In this document: positions 29,731 through 39,649 of the stretch, one piece after another
How positions within the stretch are numbered: the first letter of the stretch is position 1
Layout: each line of letters begins with the position of its first letter
Assembly (NCBI GenBank): GCA_965219855.1
Contig: CBDCOR010000020.1
Span: forward strand, 124,001 to 188,000
Source of the DNA: CAUZIZ01 sp965219855
GTDB lineage: Bacteria; Acidobacteriota; UBA6911; RPQK01; JAJDTT01
DNA: 64,000 bases
Direction: 5' to 3'
Program-made: the position numbers and the translations under genes
Notes under the pieces: generated by a model
What the model was told of the DNA's origin: nothing
What the model saw: only the letters and a program-made list of their open reading frames with translations
The model's database searches: none

Positions 29731-30684
29731 CTAGAGGGGGTTTGCTCTAATGCAACGGGACGCCTCCACCTTCGCACCGATTTTCCCCTCCAATTCCGGT
29801 GCTTCTTCGACCTGCAGGGCCAGGGGAAGTGGGTCGGCCCCAGCGCCCGCATGTCGCCACCCTTCGTCCGTCAGGAATCTCCTGAGCCCGATGCCGCCAG
29901 ACCCCTTGGCGGTGGATCGCACGATGAACAGCCGGTCGTTTGTCAAGGCCTGGAAGCCAGCCACCTGGGCGATCGTCTCGCCCGGATGCTCGTGCGTCAT
30001 GTAGACGCTATCTGGTACGGGCTCGCACAGCCACCTGGCGTAATCGTCGGTGCTTTCGAACAGAATCTCGCCGCGGCGTCGGCAGGGGGATCTTTCGTCC
30101 CTGAATCGCGTCATGCCAAGCACACTACAACCGACGGACAGCGACAGGTTAAAGCTCTCCTGGCGCGAGACGATTTCATACCTTCCCTTCCAGACATGGT
30201 GCTCCGCCACGGTGAACCTCTCCTGGACGCTTTCTCGGTAAACGATGCCGAAACCGAGGGGAGTCTTGGTCCGGGTAAGGGTCCCGTTCCCGGAAGCTCC
30301 CACAGCCGCCAGGAATTCATCAGCGAGGACACGAAACGAGGCTTCCATCTCCTCGGCCTGGGTCTGGCAGTAGGCGCTGGCGCGTTTCGCCAACTCCCCA
30401 TCCATTGCGGGGCCAGACGAGGACCGGGCCGCTCCGGAGGACACCTCCTCCTGCGTGTGCTCACTAAAGTCCAGTTCGGCGGCGCAGCCGCCGTCTTCGC
30501 TGTCTTTTTGACCGTCCCCGTCGTTGTCCCGACCATCGCTGCAGGCGGGCCGAACTCCCGACGCTGAGGTTCCCGAAGGAGCTTGCGGGGTGGCCTCTAC
30601 TTCAAGCAGGGAAAGAGGCGTGTAGGCCCAACCGAATCCAACCAAACCGGCCAGCAGGACCAGGACGAGTGTTCTTGCTTTCAT
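29731..30684 (-). CDS. secreted protein with a Ca-binding-like loop, unknown function
   Basis: A 317-residue protein starting MKARTLVLVLLAGLVGFGWA (signal peptide). A short segment SDGRDNDGDGQKDSEDGGC at residues ~49-67 resembles the cysteine-flanked calcium loop found in many myxobacterial and acidobacterial surface proteins. The remaining ~220 residues (KGRYEIVSRQESFNLSLSV, VYMTHEHPGETIAQVAGF) are not recognised. The gap between its stop and the VCBS gene (29515-29730) holds nothing that could be identified. Confidence 0.65.
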   Translation of the reverse strand: MKARTLVLVLLAGLVGFGWAYTPLSLLEVEATPQAPSGTSASGVRPACSDGRDNDGDGQKDSEDGGCAAELDFSEHTQEEVSSGAARSSSGPAMDGELAKRASAYCQTQAEEMEASFRVLADEFLAAVGASGNGTLTRTKTPLGFGIVYRESVQERFTVAEHHVWKGRYEIVSRQESFNLSLSVGCSVLGMTRFRDERSPCRRRGEILFESTDDYARWLCEPVPDSVYMTHEHPGETIAQVAGFQALTNDRLFIVRSTAKGSGGIGLRRFLTDEGWRHAGAGADPLPLALQVEEAPELEGKIGAKVEASRCIRANPL

Positions 30685-30813
30685 CGCGAGCTCCCGAAAC
30701 GCCCAGCAGTCTAATCGTCGGTGGGGTTCACCAGCTTCGATGTGATCACGAAATCCCTACCTTGTCAATCCGGCTACTGTTGTTGCCATAATGACGGTAA
30801 TCCCCGGAAGCGA

Positions 30814-32451
30814 TCAGGCTCGTGCTTGATGTTTTCTAGAGCCCATCACCGATCCCACCAGCAGGACCACCAAGCCTCCGACCACGTTGTAGTATAGCCA
30901 AGAAACCTCGGTGAGAATGCTGAATAAGACGACGCTCAGCATGCCCGCAATCAAGCCCCAGAAGGCCCCTGTGGCAGTGGATCTTTTCACCAGGAACCCA
31001 GCAAGAACGCGCCCAGCAGCGAGCCCAGTTGTCCTGCATAGAGGGCCATTCCGGTAGCCAGTAGGCCCCAGAACAAGGTCGCCAGCCGAGCCGCCAGGAG
31101 GGAGTGGCGCTCGCTTGCTCCAGAAGCCCAATAACGCTGGTAGAAGTCGACCACAGTGACGCTGGACAAGGCCGTTAGTTCCGAATCCAACGAGGACATC
31201 GCCGCGGCGAAGATCACCGCAATCATCAGGCCCAGAATTCCCGTAGGGACATAGTGCAGCAGATAGCTAGGGAAGACGTAGTTGACGTCGCTCGAAGCTC
31301 GTCCCCGACCCCGCACGACGAGCTCTTTGGAGCTCTCGCGCAGATCTGCCAGCTTCAGATCGTATTCCCGAACCTGAGCCTGCTGGATGGAGGGATCACC
31401 GCCATAGGAGCGCAGCCGCAACAGCTCCAGAGTGCTGCTGCGTCTCTTCGTGTGAAGGACCTGGTAGTCTTCTTCGAGCTTTGAGTACTGCTCTTGATGG
31501 ACACCGGTTCTGAGCGCTTCGGCCTCGGCCGGATTGAAAAAAAGGGGAGGACGCTGGAAGTGGTAGAAGACGAAAAGTAAGACGCCGATGGCCAGGATCA
31601 GGAACTGCATGGGCACCTTGAGAAAGGCGTTGAAGATCAGAGCCAGTCGGCTGTGGGTCAGCGAGCGAGCCGTGAGGTAGCGTTGCACCTGGCTCTGATC
31701 ACAACCAAAGTAGGCCAGAGCCAGAAAAAAGCCTCCAATGAGGCCCGACCAAATGGTGTAGGTGTTGGTTGGATCCCAGGACCAGTCGATGCTTCTCCAC
31801 ATCTGGTGGATCCCTCCGATGTAGATGACGTCGCCGACCCCCACCTGGGCAGGGAGTTCCTGGAAGAGCACAAGCAGTGCAACTCCGATCCCCGCGAACA
31901 TCAGGAGCATCTGAAGCACGTCGGTCCAGACAACGGCCGTGATTCCTCCCACCACTGTATAGAGGATGGTGATTCCCCCTATGACCAGGATGGTGATGGT
32001 TTCGTCCCAGCCCATGAGAATAGAAAGGACTACGGCGGGCGCGTACATCACGATGCCGGTTGCCAATCCCCGGGATAGGAGAAACAAGAAGCTGGTCAGA
32101 GATCTTGTCTTGGCATCGTAACGCTGCTCCAAGAACTCGTAGGCCGTGAAGACCCTGGCCCGGTAGAAAAAAAGGCACGAAGAGAACACAGATCACCACC
32201 ATGGCGAGGGGTTGGGCAAGATAGATCTGGATGAACTCCATGCCTTCGTCATAGGCCTGTCCTGTGGTTCCGATGAAGGTGATGGCGCTGGCCTGGGTGG
32301 CCATTACCGAGAGTCCGATTATTCCCCAAGGAAGAGCACGTCCACCCAGAAAATAGCCTTCGATTCCCGAGCTCTTCCGGCTCTGGACGACGCCGAAGAA
32401 GACAACTCCTGCCAGGTAGACTCCGAAGATCAGCCAGTCAATCCAGCTCAC
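30814..32451 (-). pseudogene. sodium:solute symporter (SSS family), two frameshifts
   Basis: Three reading-frame blocks join into one symporter of about 545 residues: 32451 to ~32165 (MSWIDWLIFGVYLAGVVFFG, GYFLGGRALPWGIIGLSVMA), ~32165 to ~30990 (FTAYEFLEQRYDAKTRSLTS, YFGCDQSQVQRYLTARS, AAAMSSLDSELTALSSVTVVD), and ~30990 to 30814 (FLVKRSTATGAFWGLIAGM). The first shift lies in a run of seven T (coding strand) and the second in a GGGTTCC that needs one more T. The motifs GYFLGGR and the conserved transmembrane segments identify the SSS fold, which imports sugars or organic acids with Na+. Both shifts sit at homopolymers, so a sequence artefact is possible. Confidence 0.85.
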
Positions 32452-32485
32452 TGCTTCGTTCCGGGAAGGGCCTTGGTCATTGTGA

Positions 32486-32644
32486 TCAAGTCGATCCTTT
32501 AGACAGAAGGTAGGAACCCAGCAGATGAAGCAGAAGGATCAGCACAACCGTGTAGACGAGCACGCTGAGGTACAGCTGACGCCAGCTGAAGATTCCAATC
32601 TTCTCAGATGGAGTTTCTACAGAGGCGGGGTGAGGTGCTTTCAT
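32486..32644 (-). CDS. small single-pass membrane protein next to the symporter
   Basis: A 52-residue ORF starting MKAPHPASVETPSEKIGIF with one transmembrane helix (YLSVLVYTVVLILLLHLLGSYLL). It lies 34 bp upstream of the symporter gene on the same strand. Its ATG overlaps the stop of a micro-ORF (TGATG), which suggests translational coupling. It may be an accessory subunit of the symporter; this is from position only. Confidence 0.55.
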   Translation of the reverse strand: MKAPHPASVETPSEKIGIFSWRQLYLSVLVYTVVLILLLHLLGSYLLSKGST

Positions 32645-32727
32645 CAGATGGCGCCAAAGTACTCGTGATCGAATTCGACTCGGCTGATCTCGTCGCGGCG
32701 GTAGCGGAATTGATAGTGGGGAATCAT
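32644..32727 (-). CDS. micro-ORF or C-terminal remnant before the small membrane protein
   Basis: A 27-codon frame (MIPHYQFRYRRDEISRV..., ending EYFGAI) closes with TGA overlapping the next ATG. The upstream side is cut by the IS element at 32734. Joining the flanks across the IS leaves the frame open upstream, so this could equally be the tail of a longer gene. The family is not recognised. Confidence 0.35.
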   Translation of the reverse strand: MIPHYQFRYRRDEISRVEFDHEYFGAI

Positions 32728-32733
32728 TAGGTA

Positions 32734-34412
32734 GTGCCCGTCCGAAAACCGGGGTTTTCAGAACTGTAATCTGTTGAATCGTAAACACTTATTATACTTG
32801 AGACTGCTGACAGACCGGCTCGACCCAGCTCGATCCAGAGCAAGGACCCTCGAGCGAGGGCACGCGGGCCAAAAAGCAGCGGTTCGGCGCAGACCTCTCC
32901 CCGAGTCGGAGCCACAAGGCAGTACGGTCAGCCACAAAAGGCTACAACAGGAGTCGGGCCAGGACGACCAGGTTATAGGTCAGGACGCTGGCATGGACGT
33001 AGCTTTGAAAGTGAGGCCAGCCTTTCCAGCTACAGCGGTGGAGACCGAAGGTGTGCTTGAGGGTCCCAATGCACCCCTCAATCCCGGCGCGGAAGCGTTT
33101 GAGTTGTTTGTAGACCCAACTGGAACGCACCATGCTCTCAACCGTCAACCCACACTTTTTGGAAAAGGCCACATCCTGTACCCCCTGCTCTTTGGCCCAG
33201 CGCAGGTTGGCAGCCGAGGCAAAAGCACCATCCCAGGCGCTCTGGCGGGGGACCTTCCCGTACAGCTGTCGATGCCGCTCTAAGAAGGGTTGCACATAGT
33301 TGCTGTCGGCCGGATTCCCCCGTTCCACCACACAATCCAGGATCAGCGACGAGGCGCCCGTGCTGACAAACACCTTGTGGCCGAAGACCGTTTCCCGAGG
33401 GCTCTTCTTGATAATATCGGTGTGCTCTTCGAAGAGGGAACAGATCTTCTCCTGGGCCGCGACGGCCTCGCCCGAAAGGACCCGTCGTTGAGTCTGCTCG
33501 ATGACTTTGTGCAACAGCCCCAGATAGTGGGCCAGTTGCGCCGCCACGGCCAGACTGAGGGGATCGCTCCACTGCGCGGAAGCTGCCAGCGCCTGCTCGG
33601 CATAGTGAGCCGTCTTGGACGCCACTTTGATCAGATCGCGGTAACTGTCCAGGCGCTTCTTGCCGCGGCGGTTGCGGATGTTCAGGACGCGCCGCTTGGC
33701 CCGCCGCGTATGATCGACGAAGCCGATCCCTTCCCGCTCCCGCAGCCGCCCCAGCCACTGGGTCACGACTCGAATGCCGTCGTACAACAGCTCACTGTCG
33801 AGCGGATAGTGGATGTTCGTCTCGACCGCCGTGGCATCGACCCGAATCCGTTGGCCTTTTTCCAGACCCCGAGCCTGCGCCCAGAGCACCAAGTGGTCGT
33901 TGATCGCCTTCCAAGTCCCCGGCTCAATCTTCCCCAGGTTCTCCGCCAGGGTGGCTTTGCTGATCGACGCCCCATAGGGCAAGCGACAGAACCTCTGACA
34001 GCTTTGCGAATCCACCAGATGAAACTCCAGCTTGCGATAGCTGAACTGATGCAGCTGTTTGATGACGGCGCAACGCAGCACCTGCTCGGCCGTCAAACCG
34101 GGGGCGCCAACACCGGAATCGACCCTGTCAGAGAGATCTTGTACTATCAGCTCCAGCGTCTGGGGATTGTCGTCCAGGATGCGCGAGATCACCTTCAATT
34201 CATGGGCCAGCTGGTGATCGGGCCATTGCGGGGAAAGGGGGCGTTGTTTTTCACGCTTTTTACGCATCTCCGAACTCCTGAAATCGTCGTAAGTCGTTTT
34301 AGTCTAATTGTTTGCACCAAATAGTCTAGCAAACGGCCCTGACAGTTTCGGAGCTTGAAAAAGCCCTCTTTCCCCTTCCTTATCAATTACTTACACATTT
34401 CCGGACGGGCAC
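32734..34412 (-). mobile_element. ISNCY-like insertion sequence (1679 bp)
   Basis: The ends GTGCCCGTCCGAAAA and, inverted, GTGCCCGTCCGGAAA are flanked by a perfect 6-bp duplication TAGGTA at 32728-32733 and 34413-34418. One transposase fills most of the element. It separates the symporter group from the IS91 remnant. Confidence 0.9.
32942..34267 (-). CDS. DDE transposase, ISNCY-like
   Basis: A 441-residue intact transposase. Recognisable parts are an N-terminal helical region (LTAEQVLRCAVIKQLHQFSY), the first catalytic Asp in RIRVDATAVETNIHYPLDS, a basic stretch (RRAKRRVLNIRNRRGKKR) and the C-terminal RAGIEGCIGTLKHTFGLHR with the Glu. I assign it to the ISNCY group from overall resemblance; an IS5-like assignment cannot be ruled out. 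Confidence 0.85.
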   Translation of the reverse strand: MRKKREKQRPLSPQWPDHQLAHELKVISRILDDNPQTLELIVQDLSDRVDSGVGAPGLTAEQVLRCAVIKQLHQFSYRKLEFHLVDSQSCQRFCRLPYGASISKATLAENLGKIEPGTWKAINDHLVLWAQARGLEKGQRIRVDATAVETNIHYPLDSELLYDGIRVVTQWLGRLREREGIGFVDHTRRAKRRVLNIRNRRGKKRLDSYRDLIKVASKTAHYAEQALAASAQWSDPLSLAVAAQLAHYLGLLHKVIEQTQRRVLSGEAVAAQEKICSLFEEHTDIIKKSPRETVFGHKVFVSTGASSLILDCVVERGNPADSNYVQPFLERHRQLYGKVPRQSAWDGAFASAANLRWAKEQGVQDVAFSKKCGLTVESMVRSSWVYKQLKRFRAGIEGCIGTLKHTFGLHRCSWKGWPHFQSYVHASVLTYNLVVLARLLL

Positions 34413-34418
34413 TAGGTA

Positions 34419-35490
34419 GCTGAAGGGGGGAACAAAGACCGGAAGCTCTTGGGAGAGCTTTGCCGCTGTGCCTGGGCCAGCCTCCGGGACTACGTCCAAA
34501 GCCGCTTGGGTCCCGGCTCGGTTCCCGGGGCCATCCTCACTATCCAGACCTGGGGAGAGAACTTGCGAGCACACGCTCACCTCCATGGGTTGGTCAGCGA
34601 CACGGCCTGGAAGCGGGACGGGAGTGTGGAGGCGATCGGCGGCTTCGACTCCGCTCTGCTCAGCCGCCTGTTCCAACACCGGGTCTTGGAGATGAGGGTG
34701 GCCCGGCACCGACTCAGTCCGGGGTTCGCTCAGAAGTTGCGCGCCTGGTCTCCCTCCGGATTTGGGGTCTACTGCTCTCGAGCCGTTTCCCCCGAGGATC
34801 GCCCGGCTCTGGAGCGTCTGGCGGCCTACATTCGACGTCTCAGCTTTGCCGCCTCCCGCCTCGACTATGACAGTGATCGGGGTCAGATCCTCTATCGCAC
34901 CGCCAAGGGGAGACTGCAATCTCTGGATGCCCTGGACTGGATGGCCCGGGTCTGCTCCGCACATCCCCGATCGAAATGAGCATCAGGTCCGTTATTTATT
35001 ATGGCCGTTACGCCAGCGCCTCACGTGGGAAACGACGGCAGCAGCAGAAAGCCGTCCACGGCCCCGATTCCGAGGACCGCCCCGCTGAGGAGGAGTCCGC
35101 GGCCGAGCGCTTCAGCCGCCGGCGCCGTCGCAGCTGGGCTCGTCTGCTCCGCAAGATCTATGACGTCGATCCCTTGCGCTGTGGTTGCGGCGGCTCTCTG
35201 CGTGTGATCGCGGTGATTGAGCAGCCTCACGTGATCCGCCGGATTCTGGCGCATTTGAAGCTGGGGCAAGGGCCGCAACGGGCGCCCCACCCCGGTCGTT
35301 TCCGCAAAAGCTGGAACACTTTCTGGCGGAACTTTCCCCCCAGCAGGCTCAAGCCGTTCGAGCCTCCGACGACTCGCTCTTCTGGGACGAGGTTGCGGAT
35401 TGGCCCGACTGAAGAGCTCGAGCTCTTCAGTCGGCTTGCCATATCCCTGTGTCTGTTTTCCCTCCCGACCGGCTCTTTGGCATCGCCTCG
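34419..35490 (+). pseudogene. IS91-family transposase remnant, 5'-truncated
   Basis: It lacks the N-terminal zinc domain. The HUH-type motif is visible in LRAHAHLHGLVSDTAW. The middle (DALDWMARVC) is followed by frameshifts near 34965 and 35000 (HIPDRNEHQVRY, then YYGRYASASRGKR). A CxC-type tail follows (IYDVDPLRCGCGGSLRVIA, VIEQPHVIRRILAHLKL). IS91 elements move by rolling-circle transposition. The left side is cut by the ISNCY-like element's target site. It is inactive. Confidence 0.82.
35405..35434. repeat. 30-bp perfect palindrome at the end of the IS91 remnant
   Basis: The sequence around GAAGAGCTCGAGCTCTTC extends to a 30-base perfect inverted repeat with no loop. It overlaps the end of the IS91 reading frame and may belong to the terminal hairpin used by such elements. 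Confidence 0.75.
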
Positions 35491-35929
35491 TCTCCGCTCC
35501 CACCCCCGTTACACGATCTCAACCCTGGGGATCCCCTTCGATTTCCCCATCCACCTCATTTCAGCCACTTTTGGGCTCCTTTCGGTTGTTTCTACACTCT
35601 TTTCTAGAACTCAATCCAAAAGGAAATTCCTATTGATTTATTGATGGTCGTGGTCACTCACAGCATGATTTGCTCGATGAGGCGACCTCCCAGGTCGGTG
35701 AGATGCTTGAAGCGGCCGGCGTGGTAGTAGGTGGAGGATAGAGGATAGGAGTTTGGTTTTTTGGACATCGGGTATTGGTCAGCATTTCGGGTTTGGCGGG
35801 GAGTGAAAAATGGGGTCGAGGGAGGAGGAGGAAGAGCTTGGTCGGGGCTGAAGGAGAACAGAGGATGAAATGCGCCCGATGAAGACGTCGAGATCGAGAA
35901 AAGGGCGAGAATCGAGGCGGAAAAGGATA

Positions 35930-36350
35930 CACGGATCTGGAATCCGCTCGGGGGGTGAGCGGCTCAGTCTTCCCAAGTCGGGACCTCGTCCCAGAAGAGT
36001 GCATCGTTGCAGGTTCGGGCGGCTTGAGCCTGCTGGGGTGAGAGCGAAGCCAGGGAGCGTTCGAGTTTCTGGGGAAGAGCCGGGGCGGGGGAGCGCGTTG
36101 GGGGAGTTGCCAGAGATCCAGGTGTTTAAGGATGTCTTCGATGACACTCGGTTGTTCGATCACCGCGATAATCTCGAGAGCGTGACCGCATTGGGGACAC
36201 GCCAACGGGTCAATCTCGTACACCTTCCGCAGCAACCGCGCCCAGTTGCGCCGGCGTTGCCGGGAGAACGCCTCGGCGGCAGAGTGCTGCTCGGAGTCTT
36301 CCGCCGCGGGGAGGCCGTGGGCGGTCTCCTGGACCGCAATCCGTCACTGG
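35930..36350 (-). pseudogene. second IS91-family remnant, inverted to the first
   Basis: The minus strand encodes AFSRQRRRNWARLLRKVYEI followed by DPLACPQCGHALEIIAVIEQ and PSVIEDILKHLDLW, the same C-terminal segment as the remnant at 34419-35490 but clearly diverged. Both also share the tail SRLKP.EP.....SSGTR. Only the last ~130 residues survive. The 440-bp stretch between the two remnants has no recognisable gene. Confidence 0.78.
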
Positions 36351-36393
36351 TTCAAATCAAGCTGCTGGAGCCCTGAACGCCTTCGCAGTTTCC

Positions 36394-36678
36394 TTGCTTC
36401 CACCCGGCACTTTGGTTGCGAATCAGCCGGACTCGTTCACTTTGTTCACGGTCACTTTCGCGGTCATAGGGGACGGGAACACTTCACTTAATGTTGCCCA
36501 GGACGCTCCCCTGGGCGACGAGAATGGGGATCCTCTGGCTGGCAGTGTTCAAGGAACTCCGTTTCAAGGAGTTCCCATTGTTCCGACACTTTCCGGGTGG
36601 GGCTTCCTGCTATTACTGAGTGGACTCGCGGTGGCAGGGCTCTATCGACTTCTAAACCGAAGAGCGCGTCGATCCTAG
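36394..36678 (+). pseudogene. 3' end of a surface protein with VPTL-CTERM sorting signal
   Basis: The 94-residue frame ends with VPTLSGWG, a hydrophobic helix (FLLLLSGLAVAGLYRLL) and a basic tail (NRRARRS). This matches the tripartite IPTL/VPTL-CTERM signal handled by exosortase-type systems. The upstream ~60 residues (TVTFAVIGDGNTSLNVAQDA) are the end of a larger secreted domain. The 5' part is missing at the IS91 remnant, so only the tail is left. Confidence 0.7.
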
Positions 36679-36688
36679 AGACAGACGA

Positions 36689-36955
36689 GTGAAGATCAAA
36701 GGTATCACTGCCGGTACGATCCTACTCTCCACAGCGGTGCTTTTGATTCTCACCTTCACCGTTTTCGCGATCACCGGAGATCTGGATAACGACGGGGATG
36801 TCGACAGAGATGACCTGAACATACTGCTCGCTGCAAGGGGGCAAGCCGCCGCCGCTGGTGACCCCAGGGATTTGGATGTCGATGGGCAGATCACGGTCCT
36901 CGACGGCCGTAAACTGGTTTTGCTGTGCACAAGACCGACGTGTCAGCGGATGTAG
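36689..36955 (+). CDS. dockerin-like small secreted protein
   Basis: An 88-residue protein starting at a GTG (36689), 10 bp after the VPTL-CTERM gene. It has a hydrophobic N-terminal segment (ILLSTAVLLILTFTVFAI) and two EF-hand-like loops spaced as in type I dockerins: DLDNDGDVDRDDLNILLAA and DLDVDGQITVLDGRKLVLL. Such modules bind calcium and may serve as anchoring parts. It appears complete (ends CTRPTCQRM). Confidence 0.7.
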   Translation: MKIKGITAGTILLSTAVLLILTFTVFAITGDLDNDGDVDRDDLNILLAARGQAAAAGDPRDLDVDGQITVLDGRKLVLLCTRPTCQRM

Positions 36956-37001
36956 CGCCTACGCCGAGTCCCACATCCACCGCCGCCCGGCACCGGCACA
37001 C

Positions 37002-37693
37002 CAACTTCCACATCTACCCCAACAACTGTCAGCACTGCTACGGTTACAAGCACTCCCACAGTCACGGCGACTAGCACCCCGACCTCAGCGGCTACGAGTA
37101 CAGCCACACCGACTGTGACCCCAACGAGCACTCCGGCAGCAACAAGTACAGCCACCGCGACGGCAACAAATACGCCAACTAACACCCCCACTTCTTCGGC
37201 CACCAGTACCACCACATCCACGCCAACCAATACTCCTACGGCGACTGCCACAGTCACCAATACGCCGACCTCGACGCCAACCGCCACCTCCACTCCGACT
37301 TAAATTCCCACGTCAACCTTAACTAGTACTAGTAAAGCTACAGCCACAGCGCCTAATACGCCGACAGTGACTTCAACGAGTACACCCACAGCGACAGCAA
37401 CGGCTACGGCAACTGCTACCAGCACCGCCACTCCGACTAACACGCCCACTGAGACACCAACTCATACACCCAGGGTGACGAACACGCCGACCTCGACGGC
37501 TACAAACACCCCGACAAGTACACCAACCAATACGCCGACTAGCACTCCCACGGCCACCGCCACGAGTACGGCCACTCCGACAGTGACTGCTTCGGCAACA
37601 GCTACCCCGACGGCCACAGCGACAGCCACAAGCACGCCTACAGTGACCTCGACAACAATCAGCAACTACTCGGACATCAGAATGCGACAGTAG
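37002..37693 (+). pseudogene. Thr/Pro-rich low-complexity coding stretch
   Basis: About 230 codons in one frame encode imperfect TPT, TNTPT and TATAT units, interrupted by a TAA at 37301-37303. This is typical of an extracellular linker. It begins and ends by frame changes against its neighbours (dockerin-like gene before, beta-helix fragment after), so it is a fragment and not a gene with its own start. The minus-strand ORFs over it are artefacts of the repeats. Confidence 0.6.
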
Positions 37694-38663
37694 CGGTAGG
37701 TTCTAACACGGTCCAAACTCCCGGTCCTGGGGCCAAGCCCAAACTCAACAACACGTCGGGGACCTGCATCACGCTGGCTTCTGGGAATACGGTGAGATAC
37801 ATCCAATGCGGCAATGCTCCGGTCAGCGGAAACGGAATCGCCGATAATGGCAATGTGGGGACATTCACTTTCTCCGATGTCGATATCTCTAACACCGGGG
37901 GGACGGGGATGCTTCTCAATAGCGGAGGCACTGCGGTTGTAGGCACTGGCACGAACACCATCGTCACGACAAGCGGTGTCGCACTGAACATCACTAGCAC
38001 GACCATCGGCGCCGCTGGCGTGACCTTCCAGAGCATTAACTCCACCGACGCCAGTGCCAACACTGGCATCATCCTCAATACCACAGGCTCCTTGGGCGGT
38101 CTGACTGTCACCGGTACTGGCGGTGATTGCAAGGCCAATGCGGCCAACTGCTCCGGCGGCACGGTCGCTAACAAGTCCTCTCCGAACATCGACCTTGACG
38201 CCACGCAGAATGTCAGTCTGTCGGCTATGAACATCACCGGTAGCAGCAACCATGGCATAACGCTCGACAATGTCACCGGCTTCACGCGCTCAACAACAGC
38301 CGGATTACGAACAACGGCGACAGCAGCGAGCAAGGGGTGCGGGCGCGAGAGCTCTCTGGCTCCGTCAATATCACGGACAGTTTCTTTCAGGCTAACAACG
38401 AGGATCACTTGGAGGTCGTTAATGAAAACAATGCCGTAACGTCAACGGTTACCGTGACCAATAATCTGTTCGACGTGAACAACGCCGCCTCGCCTGGTAA
38501 CAACGGTATCAACTACGCTTCGCGCGGCACCCTGGTGAAGAACATTACCTTTGACATCCGGGGCAACACGTTCCAGAACATTCGGGCAACCGCTATCCAG
38601 ATGGACGCTGAGCGCAACACCACCCACGACATCACAATTGGCGGTCCCAGCGTCTGTGTGTGA
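37665..38663 (+). pseudogene. beta-helix surface protein fragment
   Basis: The sequence from QNATVAVGSNTVQTPGPGA onward has the short Asn/Thr/Ser/Gly strands of right-handed beta-helix proteins (TFTFSDVDISNTGGTG, NGGDSSEQG-like turns, TVTVTNNLFDVNN, FDIRGNTFQNI). A frameshift near 38285 separates 37665-38285 from the second half that ends at 38663. Neither a start nor a C-terminal anchor is present. It probably belonged to one large adhesin together with the Thr/Pro linker. Confidence 0.65.
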
Positions 38664-38771
38664 ATCCGTGTGAGAAGATCTCTCCAAAACCTACCAAAGC
38701 GTGGGAAATTGGCCAAGATCTGAAAAAGCTAACCGACTCTCTTTCCACAACTTACTGAAAATGAGGAGGTT

Positions 38772-39644
38772 GTGAAATCGGGGAGTTCTGCTTTGCAGGC
38801 AGGGGGTCGGTGGTCGAGTCGTAGAGTACCCTCGGAGCAGATGGTCCCTGGTTGGTTGCTCGTCAACGAGGGTCTCAACAATGCGATTCCCTCGGGAGAA
38901 GACCTGATTCTGGGCATGAGCTGTCGGAAGCTTGAGACGGCCGCTCAGCAGCAGGGCAATACTTCTCACGCCGCGGGAGTGATGCGCTGGAGCCGTAAAG
39001 GAAACAAATGGCTGCCTGTCTCCTTCATTCCAGTGACGCCTCCCGACAATTCCATCGAGTCCACTCTAGTCAGAGACCAAGATGGATCGCTGCTCTTCGC
39101 GGTCCGGGCGGGCCGCCCGGAAGATCTCCACGCGGTCCAGGTGTGGCGGTCCCAGGATGAGGCTCAGTCCTGGGAGAAGGTCATCGATGTTCGCGGCCTT
39201 ACTTCGATCGCCCCGGTCACGGTGAACGTGGCGGCGGATGGCACACCCTACATCGCGTCCAACATCTATCTGGTGCCCACCGACCCAATCGACAAGCGCT
39301 TCAAGCTCTTTCGGGATCGCCAAGGGCGGATCAAGGGTGGGGGCTGGACCCGGCAGAAGCTCCACCTCTGGCCGCTGACGAAAGACCGCAGGGGCCTGGA
39401 GGCGCCGATCCTGGCGCGCGAGCCCAGGGCCGATTTCGACCCGCCTCCAGGAGGGTCGATGTGGCGTGTGGATCATCCCTCCAGCGCCAACCTCCAGCTG
39501 GCAGACGGAAAGTGGCACAATGTTCTGGGGTACCGGATCCACGAGGACGTCGAAGATCACGATGCTGTCATACCAGCCCAGACAGGCGCCTATCTGGAGG
39601 AGGTGATTTCTTCAGGTAGTCCCGTTCCAGCCTGGGATTTCTAG
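38772..39644 (+). CDS. sialidase/BNR-like protein, N-terminally short paralogue
   Basis: A 290-residue ORF starting at GTG 38772 after a strong GAGGAGG site. It aligns with the last ~270 residues of the protein at 8636-10054 (STLVRDQDGSLLFAVRAG, VQVWRSQDEAQSWEKV, TVNVAADGTPYIAS, GSMWRVDHPSSANLQLADGK, ending AWDF). It is closer still to the fragment at 61606-62406. It lacks a signal peptide and the first ~200 residues. With its own ribosome site it may be translated, but it could equally be a remnant. It converges on the gene at 39650 with 5 bp between the stops. Confidence 0.65.
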   Translation: MKSGSSALQAGGRWSSRRVPSEQMVPGWLLVNEGLNNAIPSGEDLILGMSCRKLETAAQQQGNTSHAAGVMRWSRKGNKWLPVSFIPVTPPDNSIESTLVRDQDGSLLFAVRAGRPEDLHAVQVWRSQDEAQSWEKVIDVRGLTSIAPVTVNVAADGTPYIASNIYLVPTDPIDKRFKLFRDRQGRIKGGGWTRQKLHLWPLTKDRRGLEAPILAREPRADFDPPPGGSMWRVDHPSSANLQLADGKWHNVLGYRIHEDVEDHDAVIPAQTGAYLEEVISSGSPVPAWDF

Positions 39645-39649
39645 AGGGG

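Noticed and set aside
36943..37665. Val/Gly-rich minus-strand ORFs
   Set aside because: They are the complement of the Thr/Pro repeat stretch and have no start or family character.
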